Origin: Lasioglossum baleicum
Lineage: Eukaryota > Arthropoda > Insecta > Hymenoptera > Halictidae
Assembly (NCBI RefSeq): GCF_051020765.1
Contig: NC_134936.1
Location: 372,001 to 436,000 of the forward strand
DNA: 64,000 bases
Direction: 5' to 3'
The translations under genes were made by a program, and so were the position numbers. The notes beneath the pieces are model-generated. The model was given only the letters and a program-made list of their open reading frames with translations, was not told the origin of the DNA and searched no databases. Position 1 is the first letter of the stretch. Every line of letters starts with the position of its first letter. Positions 22,985-34,944 of this stretch are shown piece after piece.

Positions 22985-24130
22985 CACAGTGGTCTGGATT
23001 GGAAAATCGTGTGCCATTTTGTTATAACTTTTGAACCAGTAGAGATACTGCAATGAAATTTTCACTAAAAATATTTAAAAAATAGTCATTTTTAACTATA
23101 GGTAATTAAATATTTTTTGCGTTTGTTAAACAATAATTTTTTATAAATTTTCATTGATATTTCTGATTTAAAAAAAAATTTTTGGAATATAATCGTACAT
23201 ACTATTTTTTACTGTCTAAATATGTATTTTTTATATTTATGTTTCACACATGTGTAACGTTTTATGGAATACGTAAAATATAAATTTGAGAAGTCTTGTT
23301 GCAATCAACATACACAAAAAAAATTACCGTAAAGGTAAAAACGCATTACAAGCGTGTCAAAGATATTTTATATAATAATTTATAATGATTAAAAAACGAA
23401 ACGAGCCTACTACCTTATATCTTTATTTTACTAGAGGTGAGCGAAATATCAGAACGAAACAGAATTGAAAAACTTCTATTATATTTTAATACTAAAGAAT
23501 TACCTCGGATGCAATATTTAACACTAAAATCTTACATTTTTCGCTATGTGAAGTCATCTGAATAATTTGTACCAACAATATACCTCGCAAACATTCTATT
23601 ACCAACTTTAATGGCTTTAAACAATAATAATTTGAGCGGGCGGAGAGGGGCGGAATTAATTTTTTCATGATTATTTAGAAGGAAGGTGTACTAAAAATAT
23701 TCCAATTAATTAGAAAGCTAAACTCGGCTAAACTTTAAAGATATACCATCTTAAATGGAAAGGACTTCACAAATTTTTCTTACGGCATTGAGCATTATTA
23801 TATAAATAGAGTATTTACGTTAATAAATAATAGAAAGATATGATTTTTATCACAAAAGTCTGCTCTTCAATATAAAAAAAAGCGAGAGATAATATTAAAT
23901 AGGAACGTCAGGGCACCGCATCACAGAGAAGCAATTTTTCTCGTGAAAAATCCTCCTCTTAAAATGTCCTATTTTCAATGTTTATTGCAACTATTATATT
24001 TATTAAATTGTACTATTTTCTTCATTTCCGAGGTCTGTGAACATTTGGGAAGCAATGTTTATAGATATCGATACGAGAAAGTTCGTTTTTGGGCAGAAAG
24101 GCACACGATTTTCCAATCCAGACCACTGTG
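22985..24130. mobile_element. Transib-like non-autonomous element, 1146 bp
   Basis: The ends CACAGTGGTCTGGATTGGAA and its complement extend to a terminal inverted repeat of about 31 bp. The 5 bp target duplication TGACG is perfect (22980-22984 and 24131-24135). CACAGTG ends with 5 bp duplications are the hallmark of Transib transposons, relatives of RAG1. The interior is AT-rich and lacks a transposase. The mirror copy in the other arm is 29209-30357. Confidence 0.85.
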
Positions 24131-24597
24131 TGACGGCTCATCGAAAAAGACGTAAAAAACGAATTAGTTTAAATTTTTCGACTCCATACAGTTGATGGTC
24201 GAGGTTAAAAAAATAATTTTGCAATAGCCCAATCCTTTCCTAATAAAACCACCAAAAAAAAAGTGTAGCTCAATCGGATTTCAACGAAAATATGATTTCA
24301 TGATGTTTCGTTGACAAAAAATTCGATTTTTTGGAAAATCCTGAGGTGGTAGACAAATTCTGAGACCAGATTTGAAATAAGCGTGGAAGAATGTACGGGA
24401 AATGATGTACAGCATGTTGCAAAAATGTTTTATTGAAATTGTGCAGGTTTAACGAATTTTGTCAAGGTTAAAAAACGTTCGTACCATCATTTCCCTACTT
24501 TCCGCATATTCTGCAAAGTTAGAGCTTTAATTTAAAAAAAAATTCATCGTTCTATCTCTTTTCTATCGAAAGTTATTCGACTTTAACACAGAAACTT

Positions 24598-24664
24598 GCG
24601 GCGACCCGTGCAGCGACCCTTGCAGCGACCCAATAGCTGCACGGGTCGCTGCAAGGGTCGCCGC
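24598..24664. repeat. GC-rich hairpin GGCGACCC...GGGTCGCC
   Basis: Repeats of GCAGCGACCC and GACCCGTGCAGC on one side face GGGTCGCTGCAAGGGTCG on the other, separated by CAATAGCT. It is mirrored at 28668-28745. Function unknown; it may be a remnant of a longer inverted element. Confidence 0.6.
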
Positions 24665-24984
24665 CTGGATCGCGACGGAATGGCCAAAAAAGGTGTGTCA
24701 CAGCACTGACCGACCAGTCCTGAACCGCTAGAGGACTCATCAGTAAGGCGGGCCCTGCCCGAGACGCTGCGATATCGGAAGGTGGTTTAAGACTGTATAT
24801 ATAGAGATCGGTGACGGATCAGGTAGCAGCGAGAAAGGTCTTTCTTTGACTATCTGTCCATCTTGTGGCAAATGTAGGAAATTAGCTGCCACAAAAGAGA
24901 GCGAGTTATTATTGTCCGCTTCTGTCCGAACGCGCCCGACGAGGTCGACCACGTTCGGGCCACCCGCCCGATGTGTTACGGATA

Positions 24985-25181
24985 GACAGCGGGTCTTTAT
25001 GCAAAATAAAAAACGTCAGCGTTGATTACAAGAAATAGAAACTCAAAAGAATGTCATCCCTTTCCTTAATGATTTTAATAAAGGAGAAATCATATATTGA
25101 CATTTTCAATTTTAAAAATTTTCCAACAACTATCAATTTCATCTGCTCAATTTTGCTATAAATGCATACAGATCCCAAGTC
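24985..25181. mobile_element. MITE of the GACTGCGG family, diverged
   Basis: The ends GACAGCGGGTCTTTATGCA and TGCATACAGATCCCAAGTC are flanked by TA. The sequence outside is itself palindromic (CCCGATGTGTTACGGA and TCCGTTACACATCGGG), so the MITE sits at the centre of an older small palindrome. Confidence 0.7.
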
Positions 25182-25256
25182 TATCCGTTACACATCGGGC
25201 GGCTCGAGAGCGGCTCGACATCGGCGAGTGATTTGAGGAGTTGGTGACAGATGGAT

Positions 25257-27149
25257 AGACCGTATGGCGATTAACTTCATCAATCGATTGAATCAATTCG
25301 ATCAAATTTGTTGCCGGTCAAATCTGGAGTCGGTGAAATGTCGGCGAAAACCGTGTGCGCCGTCCGGCGCAATGTTCGTCGAAATGTCATAACATCTCCA
25401 AAAATTCAAGTCTTTTAGTCTCGAATCTAATGTCGTTAATGCTTCGTACAGCGCTGAACATTTCGCTTTGAAACTTTAATTCACTGTGTGAAATTAGGGA
25501 CTTAATCCCGGTAAAATATTTATACATACCGGACAATACCGGTAACGGTACTATGCCAAGCGGCTGAAATAACACCGAAACCGTTAATATACTTTTTCGA
25601 GCAAAAGCTCCTGAAAAACGAAGTTTGGGCTTTTGTTGTGCCATGGCCGAACTGCAATGTGCCACCAGCCGTACCCTTAGGAGTTAATAGCCGTAATAAC
25701 CATAAAGACATTAAAGACCAAATCGGTCTAACCAGATTCCTTGGGGTTACCGTGCGCTCGCTACCCCCGCCATATAAAAGATTCTGTAGACTTTTTCAAA
25801 TACAGTGATATCCAATATTAATACAGTATGATTGTTTAAACATGTTTAAACAACGGTTTTGGAAACAGCGGGACAAACGATTTTTTCGAATCCATATTTA
25901 TTAAGCTTAAGATTTTTAAAACTAAGAAAATGAAAAAACACTATCCGATTACCCGAAATGTCATCGAAAACGGTCAACACATAAACCAGATATACATAGT
26001 AGGCATTGAAAGATGTAAAGAAAAGAATCTTTGAATTTTTCTGCTCACGATTGATCTAAATCGCAGTTTCTTATAATTGTTTTAATTTTTAATTGTTTTC
26101 GAGTATCCATATTTCCATGCGAAATAGAACTACTGTTTCGGATTTTGTTCAAATTTGGATATGTTGCAGTCTTTAGTGAAATATGAGAAAACGTATCTCA
26201 AACAATTCCTTGAAGTCTTGAAAATTGTTGGTTTTACGGACGTGTAATATGAGGTGTCACAAGTTTTTCCTTAAATTATAACGGCCAAACTAACTGTTTA
26301 CCCCGACACGAGCACTTCGTTTAAAATCAGGTATGAAGGGTCGGATCAGTCCGGTAGTGGAGAAAGTGTAAGTGGGTGAATTAAAACCACTGGTTTAAAC
26401 AGGGAAGCCGGGTTTCTGCGACTTCAAGATCACTTTTAATAATAATTTTAAACACGCGGTACAAATAACTGACAATTGAGATGTCGTTTCGGAGGAACAG
26501 AGATCTCTCTCAGTCATCAATCTCGACTGTTGCGGATCGGGGTCCTCGCGTAATACGCGGGCATCCCCACCATACTCTCATACTGGGGAGCTCGTTAGAA
26601 ATCGTTCAAATTGAACGCGAACGGTAAAGACAATAACACGGGACGAGACGGTAGCACAATGCTTTGAACGTATTTACAATCGTGTGTCAAACACTAACAA
26701 AACGATGAAAATTAGTTTTTGGTGCTCATATACAGGGTGCTCGACATAATAAAAAGAGACACCTAGCACATATTTTTAAATTTCTTATATTTAAAGGTGG
26801 AAAGTGTACACTCCGTTATGAATAAAACCACTAGAAACGGTCCTAATTCCGTCGAGTTTAGGCTTTTCTTAATCGGCAGAACGCCACGAATTGGCTCGTG
26901 TGACTTTCGTGAGGGCAGCACGGAAAATAATTAAGTTCAGCATTCGCTCCTTAGCGGTTTCATGCCGAGCTACCTGGCTGGCCGGGGGATTGTCGGGCCG
27001 TGTTTATTGCACTACTATTGTGTTCTGGGCTCAGGCCTCAGGGCTCGACCCTCGGGCGTCGGTCGTGTTCATTGTAGCCTCGAGTTGGCCGAAAGTATTC
27101 ATGGATTTATTCATTTTCGAGAAAATAGAATAAAAATAAAATCACTAAC
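25257..27149. other. Spacer of the giant palindrome, no intact gene
   Basis: This asymmetric centre holds a fragment of family a (25785-25860, with GTTTAAACATGTTTAAAC), a mariner-like CAGGGTG end at 26735 and a piece of segment f in antisense (about 26860-27050). It also has GC-richer unique DNA near 25300-25400 and 26480-26620. The frames of up to 92 codons at 25387-25711 have no recognisable domain. Confidence 0.5.
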
Positions 27150-27405
27150 CAGTGTTGGGCAAAAATTCAATCGACGATTGACGACTAAATTTCTACTTCA
27201 ATCGTTAATCGCGATTAACAATTAATATCCTCGTTTAGTCGTTAATTGTGGTTAACGAATAAATACCGATTGATCGTTATATTTGCGGATAAGATTAAAT
27301 ACTTATTAATCGTTAATTGCGGATAACGATTAAATTTCTACTTTAGTCGTTAATCGCGACTAACGATTATCAATCGTAAATCGGATGACCGATTAAATGC
27401 CCAAC
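27150..27405. mobile_element. Candidate hAT-type MITE with TTAATCG-rich interior
   Basis: The left end CAGTGTTGGGCA is hAT-like and the interior is degenerate TTAATCG/CGATTAA, as in the 14439 element. The right end TGCCCAACTC is followed by CATCTG, and possible 8 bp duplications TCACTAAC and TCACCAAC differ at one base. The right-hand bases also belong to the palindrome arm, so the boundary is uncertain. Confidence 0.5.
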
Positions 27406-27478
27406 TCATCTGTCACCAACTCCTCAAATCACTCGCCGATGTCGAGCCGCTCTCGAGCCGCCCGATGTGTAACGGATA

Positions 27479-27675
27479 GACTTGGGATCTGTATGCATTT
27501 ATAGCAAAATTGAGCAGATGAAATTGATAGTTGTTGGAAAATTTTTAAAATTGAAAATGTCAATATATGATTTCTCCTTTATTAAAATCATTAAGGAAAG
27601 GGATGACATTCTTTTGAGTTTCTATTTCTTGTAATCAACGCTGACGTTTTTTATTTTGCATAAAGACCCGCTGTC
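27479..27675. mobile_element. MITE of the GACTGCGG family (mirror of 24985-25181)
   Basis: Same element as 24985-25181 in reverse orientation within the opposite arm, with TA on both sides. It is a copy made by the arm duplication, not a separate insertion. Confidence 0.7.
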
Positions 27676-27860
27676 TATCCGTAACACATCGGGCGGGTGG
27701 CCCGAACGTGGTCGACCTCGTCGGGCGCGTTCGGACAGAAGCGGACAATAATAACTCGCTCTCTTTTGTGGCAGCTAATTTCCTACATTTGCCACAAGAT
27801 GGACAGATAGTCAAAGAAAGACCTTTCTCGCTGCTACCTGATCCGTCACCGATCTCTATA

Positions 27861-28525
27861 CAGGGTGAGTCACCAAACGTTACCACCTCAAATATCTTTG
27901 TTGTTTCTAAAGATACGTAAAGTATGGTAAGGACAAAGTTGAATGGTACAATGGGGCTGACACGATGCAAAAAAAAAATTTTGTTTTTATGTCATTTTTT
28001 CAGAGATATGAAGGTGACCTTCATTTTTTTAAATGGAATGAGGTATTTTTTAATACATCAATCGATGCAGCTGGACATTCGTTATAATAAAGTACTAACC
28101 TATGTATGTCGAAAAGTTATTAGTTCAGGAGATATTTCAATTTAAATAACTCTAAAATACCATTACTGTCGTACTACGACGTCAGTGTTTACTTACTTAT
28201 GTAACGTCTTATCACGACAGTAATGGTGTTTTAGAGTTATTTAAATTGAAATATCTCCTGAACTAATAACTTTTCGACATACATAGGTTAGTACTTTATT
28301 ATAACGAATGTCCAGCTGCATCGATTGATGTATTAAAAAATACCTCATTCCATTTAAAAAAATGAAGGTCACCTTCATATCTCTGAAAAAATGACATAAA
28401 AACAAAATTTTTTTTTTGCATCGTGTCAGCCCCATTGTACCATTCAACTTTGTCCTTACCATATTTTACGTATCTTTAGGAACAACAAAGATATTTGAGG
28501 TGGTAACGTTTGGTGACTCACCCTG
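27861..28525. mobile_element. 665 bp mariner-like palindromic MITE with proven TA insertion
   Basis: The ends CAGGGTGAGTCACC and GGTGACTCACCCTG flank nearly perfect arms of about 300 bp meeting near 28193. The other palindrome arm (24783-24796) lacks it: the empty TATATATA there becomes TATA-element-TATATA here, a clean TA duplication. Relatives: 12061-13187 and part of 48529-49105. There is no transposase frame; the two matching 73-codon frames are just the palindrome read twice. Confidence 0.93.
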
Positions 28526-29208
28526 TATATACAGTCTTAAACCACCTTCCGATATCGCAGCGTCTCGGGCAGGGCCCGCCTTACTGATGAGTCCTCTAGC
28601 GGTTCAGGACTGGTCGGTCAGAGCTGTGACACACCTTTTTTGGCCATTCCGTCGCGATCCAGGCGGCGACCCTTGCAGCGACCCGTGCAGCTATTGGGTC
28701 GCTGCAAGGGTCGCTGCAAGGGTCGCTGCACGGGTCGCCGCAAGTTTCTGTGTTAAAGTCGAATAACTTTCGATAGAAAAGAGATAGAACGATGAATTTT
28801 TTTTTAAATTAAAGCTCTAACTTTGCAGAATATGCGGAAAGTAGGGAAATGATGGTACGAACGTTTTTTAACCTTGACAAAATTCGTTAAACCTGCACAA
28901 TTTCAATAAAACTTTTTTGCAACATGCTGTACATCATTTCCCGTACATTCTTCCACGCTTATTTCAAATCTGGTCTCAGAATTTGTCTACCACCTCAGGA
29001 TTTTCCAAAAAATCGAATTTTTTGTCAACGAAACATCATGAAATCATATTTTCGTTGAAATCCGATTGAGCTACACTTTTTTTTTGGTGGTTTTATTAGG
29101 AAAGGATTGGGCTATTGCAAAATTATTTTTTTAACCTCGACCATCAACTGTATGGAGTCGAAAAATTTAAACTAATTCGTTTTTTACGTCTTTTTCGATG
29201 AGCCGTCA

Positions 29209-30357
29209 CACAGTGGTCTGGATTGGAAAATCGTGTGCCTTTCTGCCCAAAAACGAACTTTCTCGTATCGATATCTATAAACATTGCTTCCCAAATGTTC
29301 ACAGACCTCGGAAATGAAGAAAATAGTACAATTTAATAAATATAATAGTTGCAATAAACATTGAAAATAGGACATTTTAAGAGGAGGATTTTTCACGAGA
29401 AAAATTGCTTCTCTGTGATGCGGTGCCCTGACGTTCCTATTTAATATTATCTCTCGCTTTTTTTTTATATTGAAGAGCAGACTTTTGTGATAAAAATCAT
29501 ATCTTTCTATTATTTATTAACGTAAATACTCTATTTATATAATAATGCTCAATGCCGTAAGAAAAATTTGTGAAGTCCTTTCCATTTAAGATGGTATATC
29601 TTTAATGTTTAGCCGAGTTTAGCTTTCTAATTAATTGGAATATTTTTAGTACACCTTCCTTCTAAATAATCATGAAAAAATTAATTCCGCCCCTCTCCGC
29701 CCGCTCAAATTATTATTGTTTAAAGCCATTAAAGTTGGTAATAGAATGTTTGCGAGGTATATTGTTGGTACAAATTATTATCAGATGACTTCACATAGCG
29801 AAAAATGTAAGATTTTAGTGTTAAATATTGCATCCGAGGTAATTCTTTAGTATTAAAATATAATAGAAGTTTTTCAATTCTGTTTCGTTCTGATATTTCG
29901 CTCACCTCTAGTAAAATAAAGATATAAGGTAGTAGGCTCGTTTCGTTTTTTAATCATTATAAATTATTATAAAAAATATCTTTGACACGCTTGTAATGCG
30001 TTTTTACCTTTACGGTAATTTTTTTTGTGTATGTTGATTGCAGCAAGACTTCTCAAATTTATATTTTACGTATTCCATAAAACGTTACACATGTGTGAAA
30101 CATAAATATAAAAAATACATATTTAGAAAGTAAAAAATAGTATGTACGATTATATTCCAAAAATTTTTTTTTAAATCAGAAATATCAATGAAAATTTATA
30201 AAAAATTATTGTTTAACAAACGCAAAAAATATTTAATTACCTATAGTTAAAAATGACTATTTTTTAAATATTTTTAGTGAAAATTTCATTGCAGTATCTC
30301 TACTGGTTCAAAAGTTATAACAAAGTGGCACACAATTTTCCAATCCAGACCACTGTG
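29209..30357. mobile_element. Transib-like element, mirror copy (1149 bp)
   Basis: Counterpart of 22985-24130 in the right arm, flanked by CGTCA on both sides (the complement of TGACG). A few base differences from the left copy show that both arms are real, separate sequences. Confidence 0.85.
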
Positions 30358-31246
30358 CGTCAGTGATTTAAATTTTGAACAAAATATGTTTATATTCCTT
30401 GGAGTTTCCACTGTAAAATGAGCCCTTCAAAAGAAATGGAGGTATAAAAATTGGCGTCACAAGGAGCTGGCAACGGACGCTGTATACGACTAAATAACCC
30501 CATTTACACCTCGGGAATAATATTAGCAACCAGTCTTCACCAACGATGCCTTTTTAAGTGAAAGGTAAGAACCCTGGAACAGACATTTTCTAACGTAAGG
30601 ATCGACAGCGTCGGTCCTGAAATTACATATTTCATTCACGTAGTGAAAAAACATTTTAGATTTGTCTATGTCCAACAAGTGATCCAATACACTGCCTCGT
30701 AAGTACGAGCGATAGCGGAACAGCAGTGGGTTAGGATACGATACCGTTACCGCCCACTACATACTACGCAATTGTAGGGGATGGCGGCAAGACGCCAACA
30801 CGCATGGATTCGAACTGGTGACATTGTACTTGGTGTAAGCCTGAGAAGAAGGTTCCCAGGCAGGATTACGGTGACGTGTCTAGGTGCGAATGCGCGGACG
30901 ATTGGATCAGAGTGGAGGAGGCAGAACTCGTTTCACATGCATTTTCGGCTGTATTGAAATACTTATTACAGCGGTCACACATACTACGCAGCGTGCGCCA
31001 TCGAAGTCAACACATTGAGACTACGGGCGCGCGGCTGGGGTCGGGCTAGGCAGACCCAGGCAGACCCAACCCGGTAGACTCGATTTCTTTCAGTGCCGTT
31101 CCCGGGGCTGTTCTCTACAGGGAGATTTATGACAGGTCATTACTATTGAGCTGGAAGTCGACACTTCCTCGACCAACACGTTTTGACTGTAATTTTCAAA
31201 TCACTCGACGAAGTCGAGCCACTCTCGGGCCGCTTGATATGTCACG

Positions 31247-31445
31247 AATAGACTGCGGATCTTTATGCATTTATAGCAAACTTGAGTAGATGAAATTGAT
31301 AGTTGTTGGAAAATTTTTTAAATTGAAGATGTCAATATATGATTTCTCCTCTATTAAAATCATTAAGGGAAGAGATGACATTCAATTTAGTTTCTATTTC
31401 CTGTAATCGACGCTGACATTTTTTATTTTGCATAAAGATACGCAG
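31247..31445. mobile_element. MITE of the GACTGCGG family (mirror of 21895-22091)
   Basis: The ends GACTGCGGATCTTTATGCA and TGCATAAAGATACGCAGTC are flanked by TA. It is the arm-duplicated counterpart of the left copy. Confidence 0.75.
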
Positions 31446-31449
31446 TCTA

Positions 31450-32200
31450 TCCGTGACACACTATCAGGTGGCCCGGTGGCCCGAGAGTGGCTCGACTTCG
31501 TCGAGCGCGTTCAGACGTCAGACAGAAGCGGTCAAGTTCGTGCGAACGCAGAATTGAATCTCGAGTAGCGCGAAAACTCGCTCGCCCGAACTTGTCCGAT
31601 TCTTTCCGAACCCGCCCGACGAGATCGAGACACTCCCGGGCAGCTCGAAACCCCTTGGCAGCCCGATGCACTCGGGTAGCTTGAAACGCGCTCGAGTCGA
31701 AAATTATAAATTTCAACACTCTACACCTACCGAACCTTAAAAGTAACTGGTAAATGTTTCTTTGTATGAAAGTGATGAGATTGATTTTATTTAGACTTTA
31801 TGCAGCTCTCCTTGTAATATGTTAATGTATTAGCTCGTTCGGAAAGTCATTTCGTTTTCTCCTTTGCTGAAGAAACAATTCAATTCAATTTGATTTCTAT
31901 TTCTTGCAATCGATATAGTAAATTTTTATTTTGCAGAAAGATCCGCAGTCTATCCGTGACACACCATCGGGTGGCCCGGTGGCCCGAGAGTGGCTCGCCT
32001 TCGTCGAGCGCGTTCAGACGTCAGACAGAAGCGGACAAGTTCGTGCGAACGCAGAATTGAATCTCGAGTAGCGCGAAAACTCGCTCGCCCGAACTTGTCC
32101 GATTCTTTCCGAACCCGCCCGACGAGATCGAGACACTCCCGGGCAGCGCGATGCACTCGGGTAGCTGGAAACGCGCTCGAGCCGAAAATTATAAATTAAG
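31450..32200. repeat. Tandem duplication of GC-rich CCCGAACTTG repeat
   Basis: The block GAACTTGTCCGATTCTTTCC with its flanks occurs at 31480-31700 and again at 31980-32200, separated by mariner-like MITE sequence. The left arm has one copy only. The second copy matches the left arm at its outer side and the first at its inner side, so unequal exchange or a local duplication lengthened this arm. Confidence 0.7.
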
Positions 32201-32365
32201 TTTCTTTTCCCTTCTACGACACATTTTTTTTTGCACGAAGACGTTTCAACCCTCTACAGCTACCGAACCTTAAAAGTAACTGGTAAATGTTTCTTTGTAT
32301 GAAAATGATGAGATTGATTTTATTTAGACTTTATGCAGCTCTCCTATTGTAATATGTTAATGTAT

Positions 32366-32551
32366 TAGCTCGTTCGGAAAGTCATTTCGTTTTCTCCTTT
32401 GCTGAAGAAATAATTCAATTCAATTTAGTTTCTATTTCCTGTAATCGACGCTGACATTTTTTATTTTGCAGAAAGATCCGCAGTCTAGTAATGACAAACG
32501 GAAGCATTGCCATCCCTACACGATAAACAAAATTACTTTCCGAACGACCTG
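32366..32551. mobile_element. Short mariner-like MITE (mirror of 21297-21478)
   Basis: The ends GCTCGTTCGGAAAGTCATTT and TACTTTCCGAACGACCTGA are inverted copies flanked by TA. A short (CTG)n run follows at 32612-32627. Confidence 0.65.
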
Positions 32552-32908
32552 ATAGTATGTAGTATGTAATTTAAATAAAAATATTAATTTTTGTCAGTAA
32601 AAAGAAAGACTGCTGCTGCTGCTGCTACACATTTGTACAATAGACATTTACTTTACCGACATCTTAATGTGGAAGATCCACATCAGCGCGACCAGCTCTG
32701 TATCACCTTACCGGGGCGAGAGACCCCCTGCTCCCTAGTACAAGGCCTGTACGCGCCTGTATGGCGCTGCGTACGGCATTCGAAACATTGGCGCGACTGT
32801 GTTGCCCTCTTACGGTGAGGCAAAATCCCCCACCGTTTTCCGTGCAGCCTCGCGGCAGCAGGGATCCAAAACGCGACATTGCTGCCCGGTGCAGCCCTGG
32901 TTGTCTGG

Positions 32909-34529
32909 GGTGATTCACGCAATTGTTACAAGTCATAACTCGGTTATTATTGCATTTACAAAAAAATGCAAAAGGAGAAAGATAAATGGTTCGAAGAAAA
33001 CTACATCTGTAGGTCTTTAACTTTTTTTGGATGCAGCAGTGCATGTGCAATTAACAATTGCATCATTTCTTTATATAGAAATGCATATTGTTTTTTACAC
33101 AGATCGATTCTTCTGTTCATTCTACGTAAAAAATGATTGGGGTACACATGGCAAAAAATTATTAGATCTCGAGATATTTTCAAAAAATGTCTTTATTGAA
33201 GAAGATGCTCAAACGCTTCTCCATTACATTCTAATATTCTATATTAGTTATTTTGTTTTCTGGTTCGAAAAAAACGTCGACGTTACAAACTTGAAAGGGT
33301 GGTTTCTCAAGATAAAAGTCTGCTCTATCGCGTGGTATAGTTCGATTTTCCGCTGGACCCTAATTTTTTGAGATAAATTGAAAAATACCCTCAAAAATTG
33401 GTGCAAAAGTAGTGTCTCTCCGTCTTTAATCATTGTTTAAACATGTTTAAACAATCATAATGTATTAATATGGATATCACTGTATTCGGGAAAGTCTACA
33501 GAATCTTTTGCTGTAAAGAACAATTCAATATCTTTTATAATAACCACAATATTTGTTTAAAGTTGAAAAATATGTTTTTTTTCAAAGCCATGTTTTTCAA
33601 AAACTGTGCGTATAGGAGAAAAATTAAGGACAGATTCGGAATCAGCGCAAAAAACTCTATAAGAAGGACCCAACAGTATATTGAAAACAAATTTGGTGTT
33701 GGACAGTGTAATCGGTTCTCCAGAACCGTTAGGCCTGTTGCACAGTCGAGCGCAATTTTCCGGTCTCAAATACGTTCTAAAATTCTAAAAAAAATGTTAC
33801 ATATTTTGGATCCTAAGACGCATTTTATAGAATTTTTTCAGATTTTTTGGTTGCAAACTGTAGTCGTAAACAATGAAAAACCCCCAAAAATCGGAAAAAT
33901 GCAGATTTCTAGAAAATATGAAAACATGCTATTCTACTGTTTGGTTCCTTGATAAAGTACTACAGCAGGCAGTGTCGTCAAGTTTTTTCAGATTTTTTTT
34001 ATTGTGGGACATCATTGTCAAAATTTTTTCGACGTTTCTGCTGTGAGGAGGAAAGTTATACTTATTGATTTTACCGCGAGTGTATATTAAGTAATTTTTA
34101 ACGTTATTACATTTTACATTATTATTACATGTTATTATACATTACAAAACGCAATTGTTTGACCTAAGAAATGCGATTTAATAGAAAGAAGAATTGTGTT
34201 CTGTGCGATATATGTACATACTGTGACTCGCAAAAATTTTCGGACGCTCTAAAAATGATAACTTCTTTAATATTGTACTATACGATTTGAACTTTTTGGG
34301 AAGCTAGAACAATTAGTTTAGTACAGGATGTGAAAATAATTTTTTCAAAAATAGCAACTGATCGGAATTGTAGAAAAAATGAGAGACACTTGGGGAAACT
34401 AAAACACCTGGCAGAAGACTGTGAAGGGGTAGAAAAAATTAACATAAGAATAGAAAAGATAGTACAGGAGAAAAGAGTGGGAGAAATTGTAGAATGGGTT
34501 AGGAGTATAGAGAAAAAAGGAAAGAATTA
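32909..34529. repeat. Right arm of the young inverted duplication (family a)
   Basis: Near-identical reverse complement of 1-1621. It starts GTGATTCACGCAATTG, the terminus seen at 1605-1620, and runs without change into a LINE fragment. The differences I see by eye are single bases scattered over 1.6 kb. The 160-codon frame at 33470-33952 is the same as in the left arm. Confidence 0.85.
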
Positions 34530-34745
34530 ATCACAAGAGATAATCAAGAGAGAGGCGGGATTAGCGGGGAGACATTGGGATTGGGATAGATCAACATAGA
34601 CAATAAGGTATTTGATGTGGCATGCGATATAGATGGATGGGTGGAGGAACGGATGAATGGATAAATAGAGGGATGAATGGCTTCGAGAATTATAATCCAA
34701 GTCCAATTTCTGGGCCACGAGGCTGAAATAAATAAATAAATACGT
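34381..34745 (+). mobile_element. LINE 3' end with AAAT tail
   Basis: This 5'-truncated non-LTR retrotransposon is inserted in a mariner-like MITE, whose sequence resumes as AAAAGTTGCATTTTACAAC after the insert. It has an open frame for about 50 C-terminal residues containing HLAEDCEG, which resembles the C-terminal Cys/His region of non-LTR retrotransposon ORF2 proteins, ending at 34530. A 200 bp 3' UTR and an AAATAAATAAAT tail follow. Its family cannot be named from so short a piece. Confidence 0.6.
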
Positions 34746-34944
34746 ATTTACTTACTTACTAAAAGTTGCATTTTACAACATCTTTATATGGGCCTACATT
34801 GAAAATTTAAAAAATACGTTTTATAGATATGTGTCAATTAAACATATTCTGAAAATTTCGTCAAAATCGGTCAACGTTGCAATAAGCTACGAACGTTTTA
34901 ATATAAAATAATAATTCTTAAAAAATATTGTGTTATTTTACATC

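Larger units (their letters stand above)
21020..25256. repeat. Left arm of the giant palindrome (segment g)
   Basis: This arm is the reverse complement of 27407-32908 after allowing for insertions in the right arm (a 665 bp MITE and a tandem duplication near 31.5-32.2 kb). Matching pairs satisfy start plus end of about 53342 through the Transib-like element, with few mismatches, so the arms are young or kept alike by gene conversion. Contents in order: GC-rich CAGCCGTAC-type block, mariner-like MITE (21297-21478), CCCGAACTTG repeat (21660-21895), MITE (21895-22091), GC-rich block 22200-22640, Transib-like element (22985-24130), hairpin (24598-24664) and MITE (24985-25181). No host gene is recognised. 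Confidence 0.92.
27407..32908. repeat. Right arm of the giant palindrome (segment g')
   Basis: Inverted copy of 21020-25256. It is longer because of the MITE at 27861-28525 and because the CCCGAACTTG repeat with its flanks is present twice (31450-31700 and 31960-32200). It also carries an extra, poorly matching stretch near 32650-32800. The far end is at GGTTGTCTGGGG (about 32900), directly abutting arm a. Confidence 0.92.

Noticed and set aside
27924..28462. Two identical 73-codon proteins facing each other
   Set aside because: They are the two arms of one palindromic MITE read in opposite directions.
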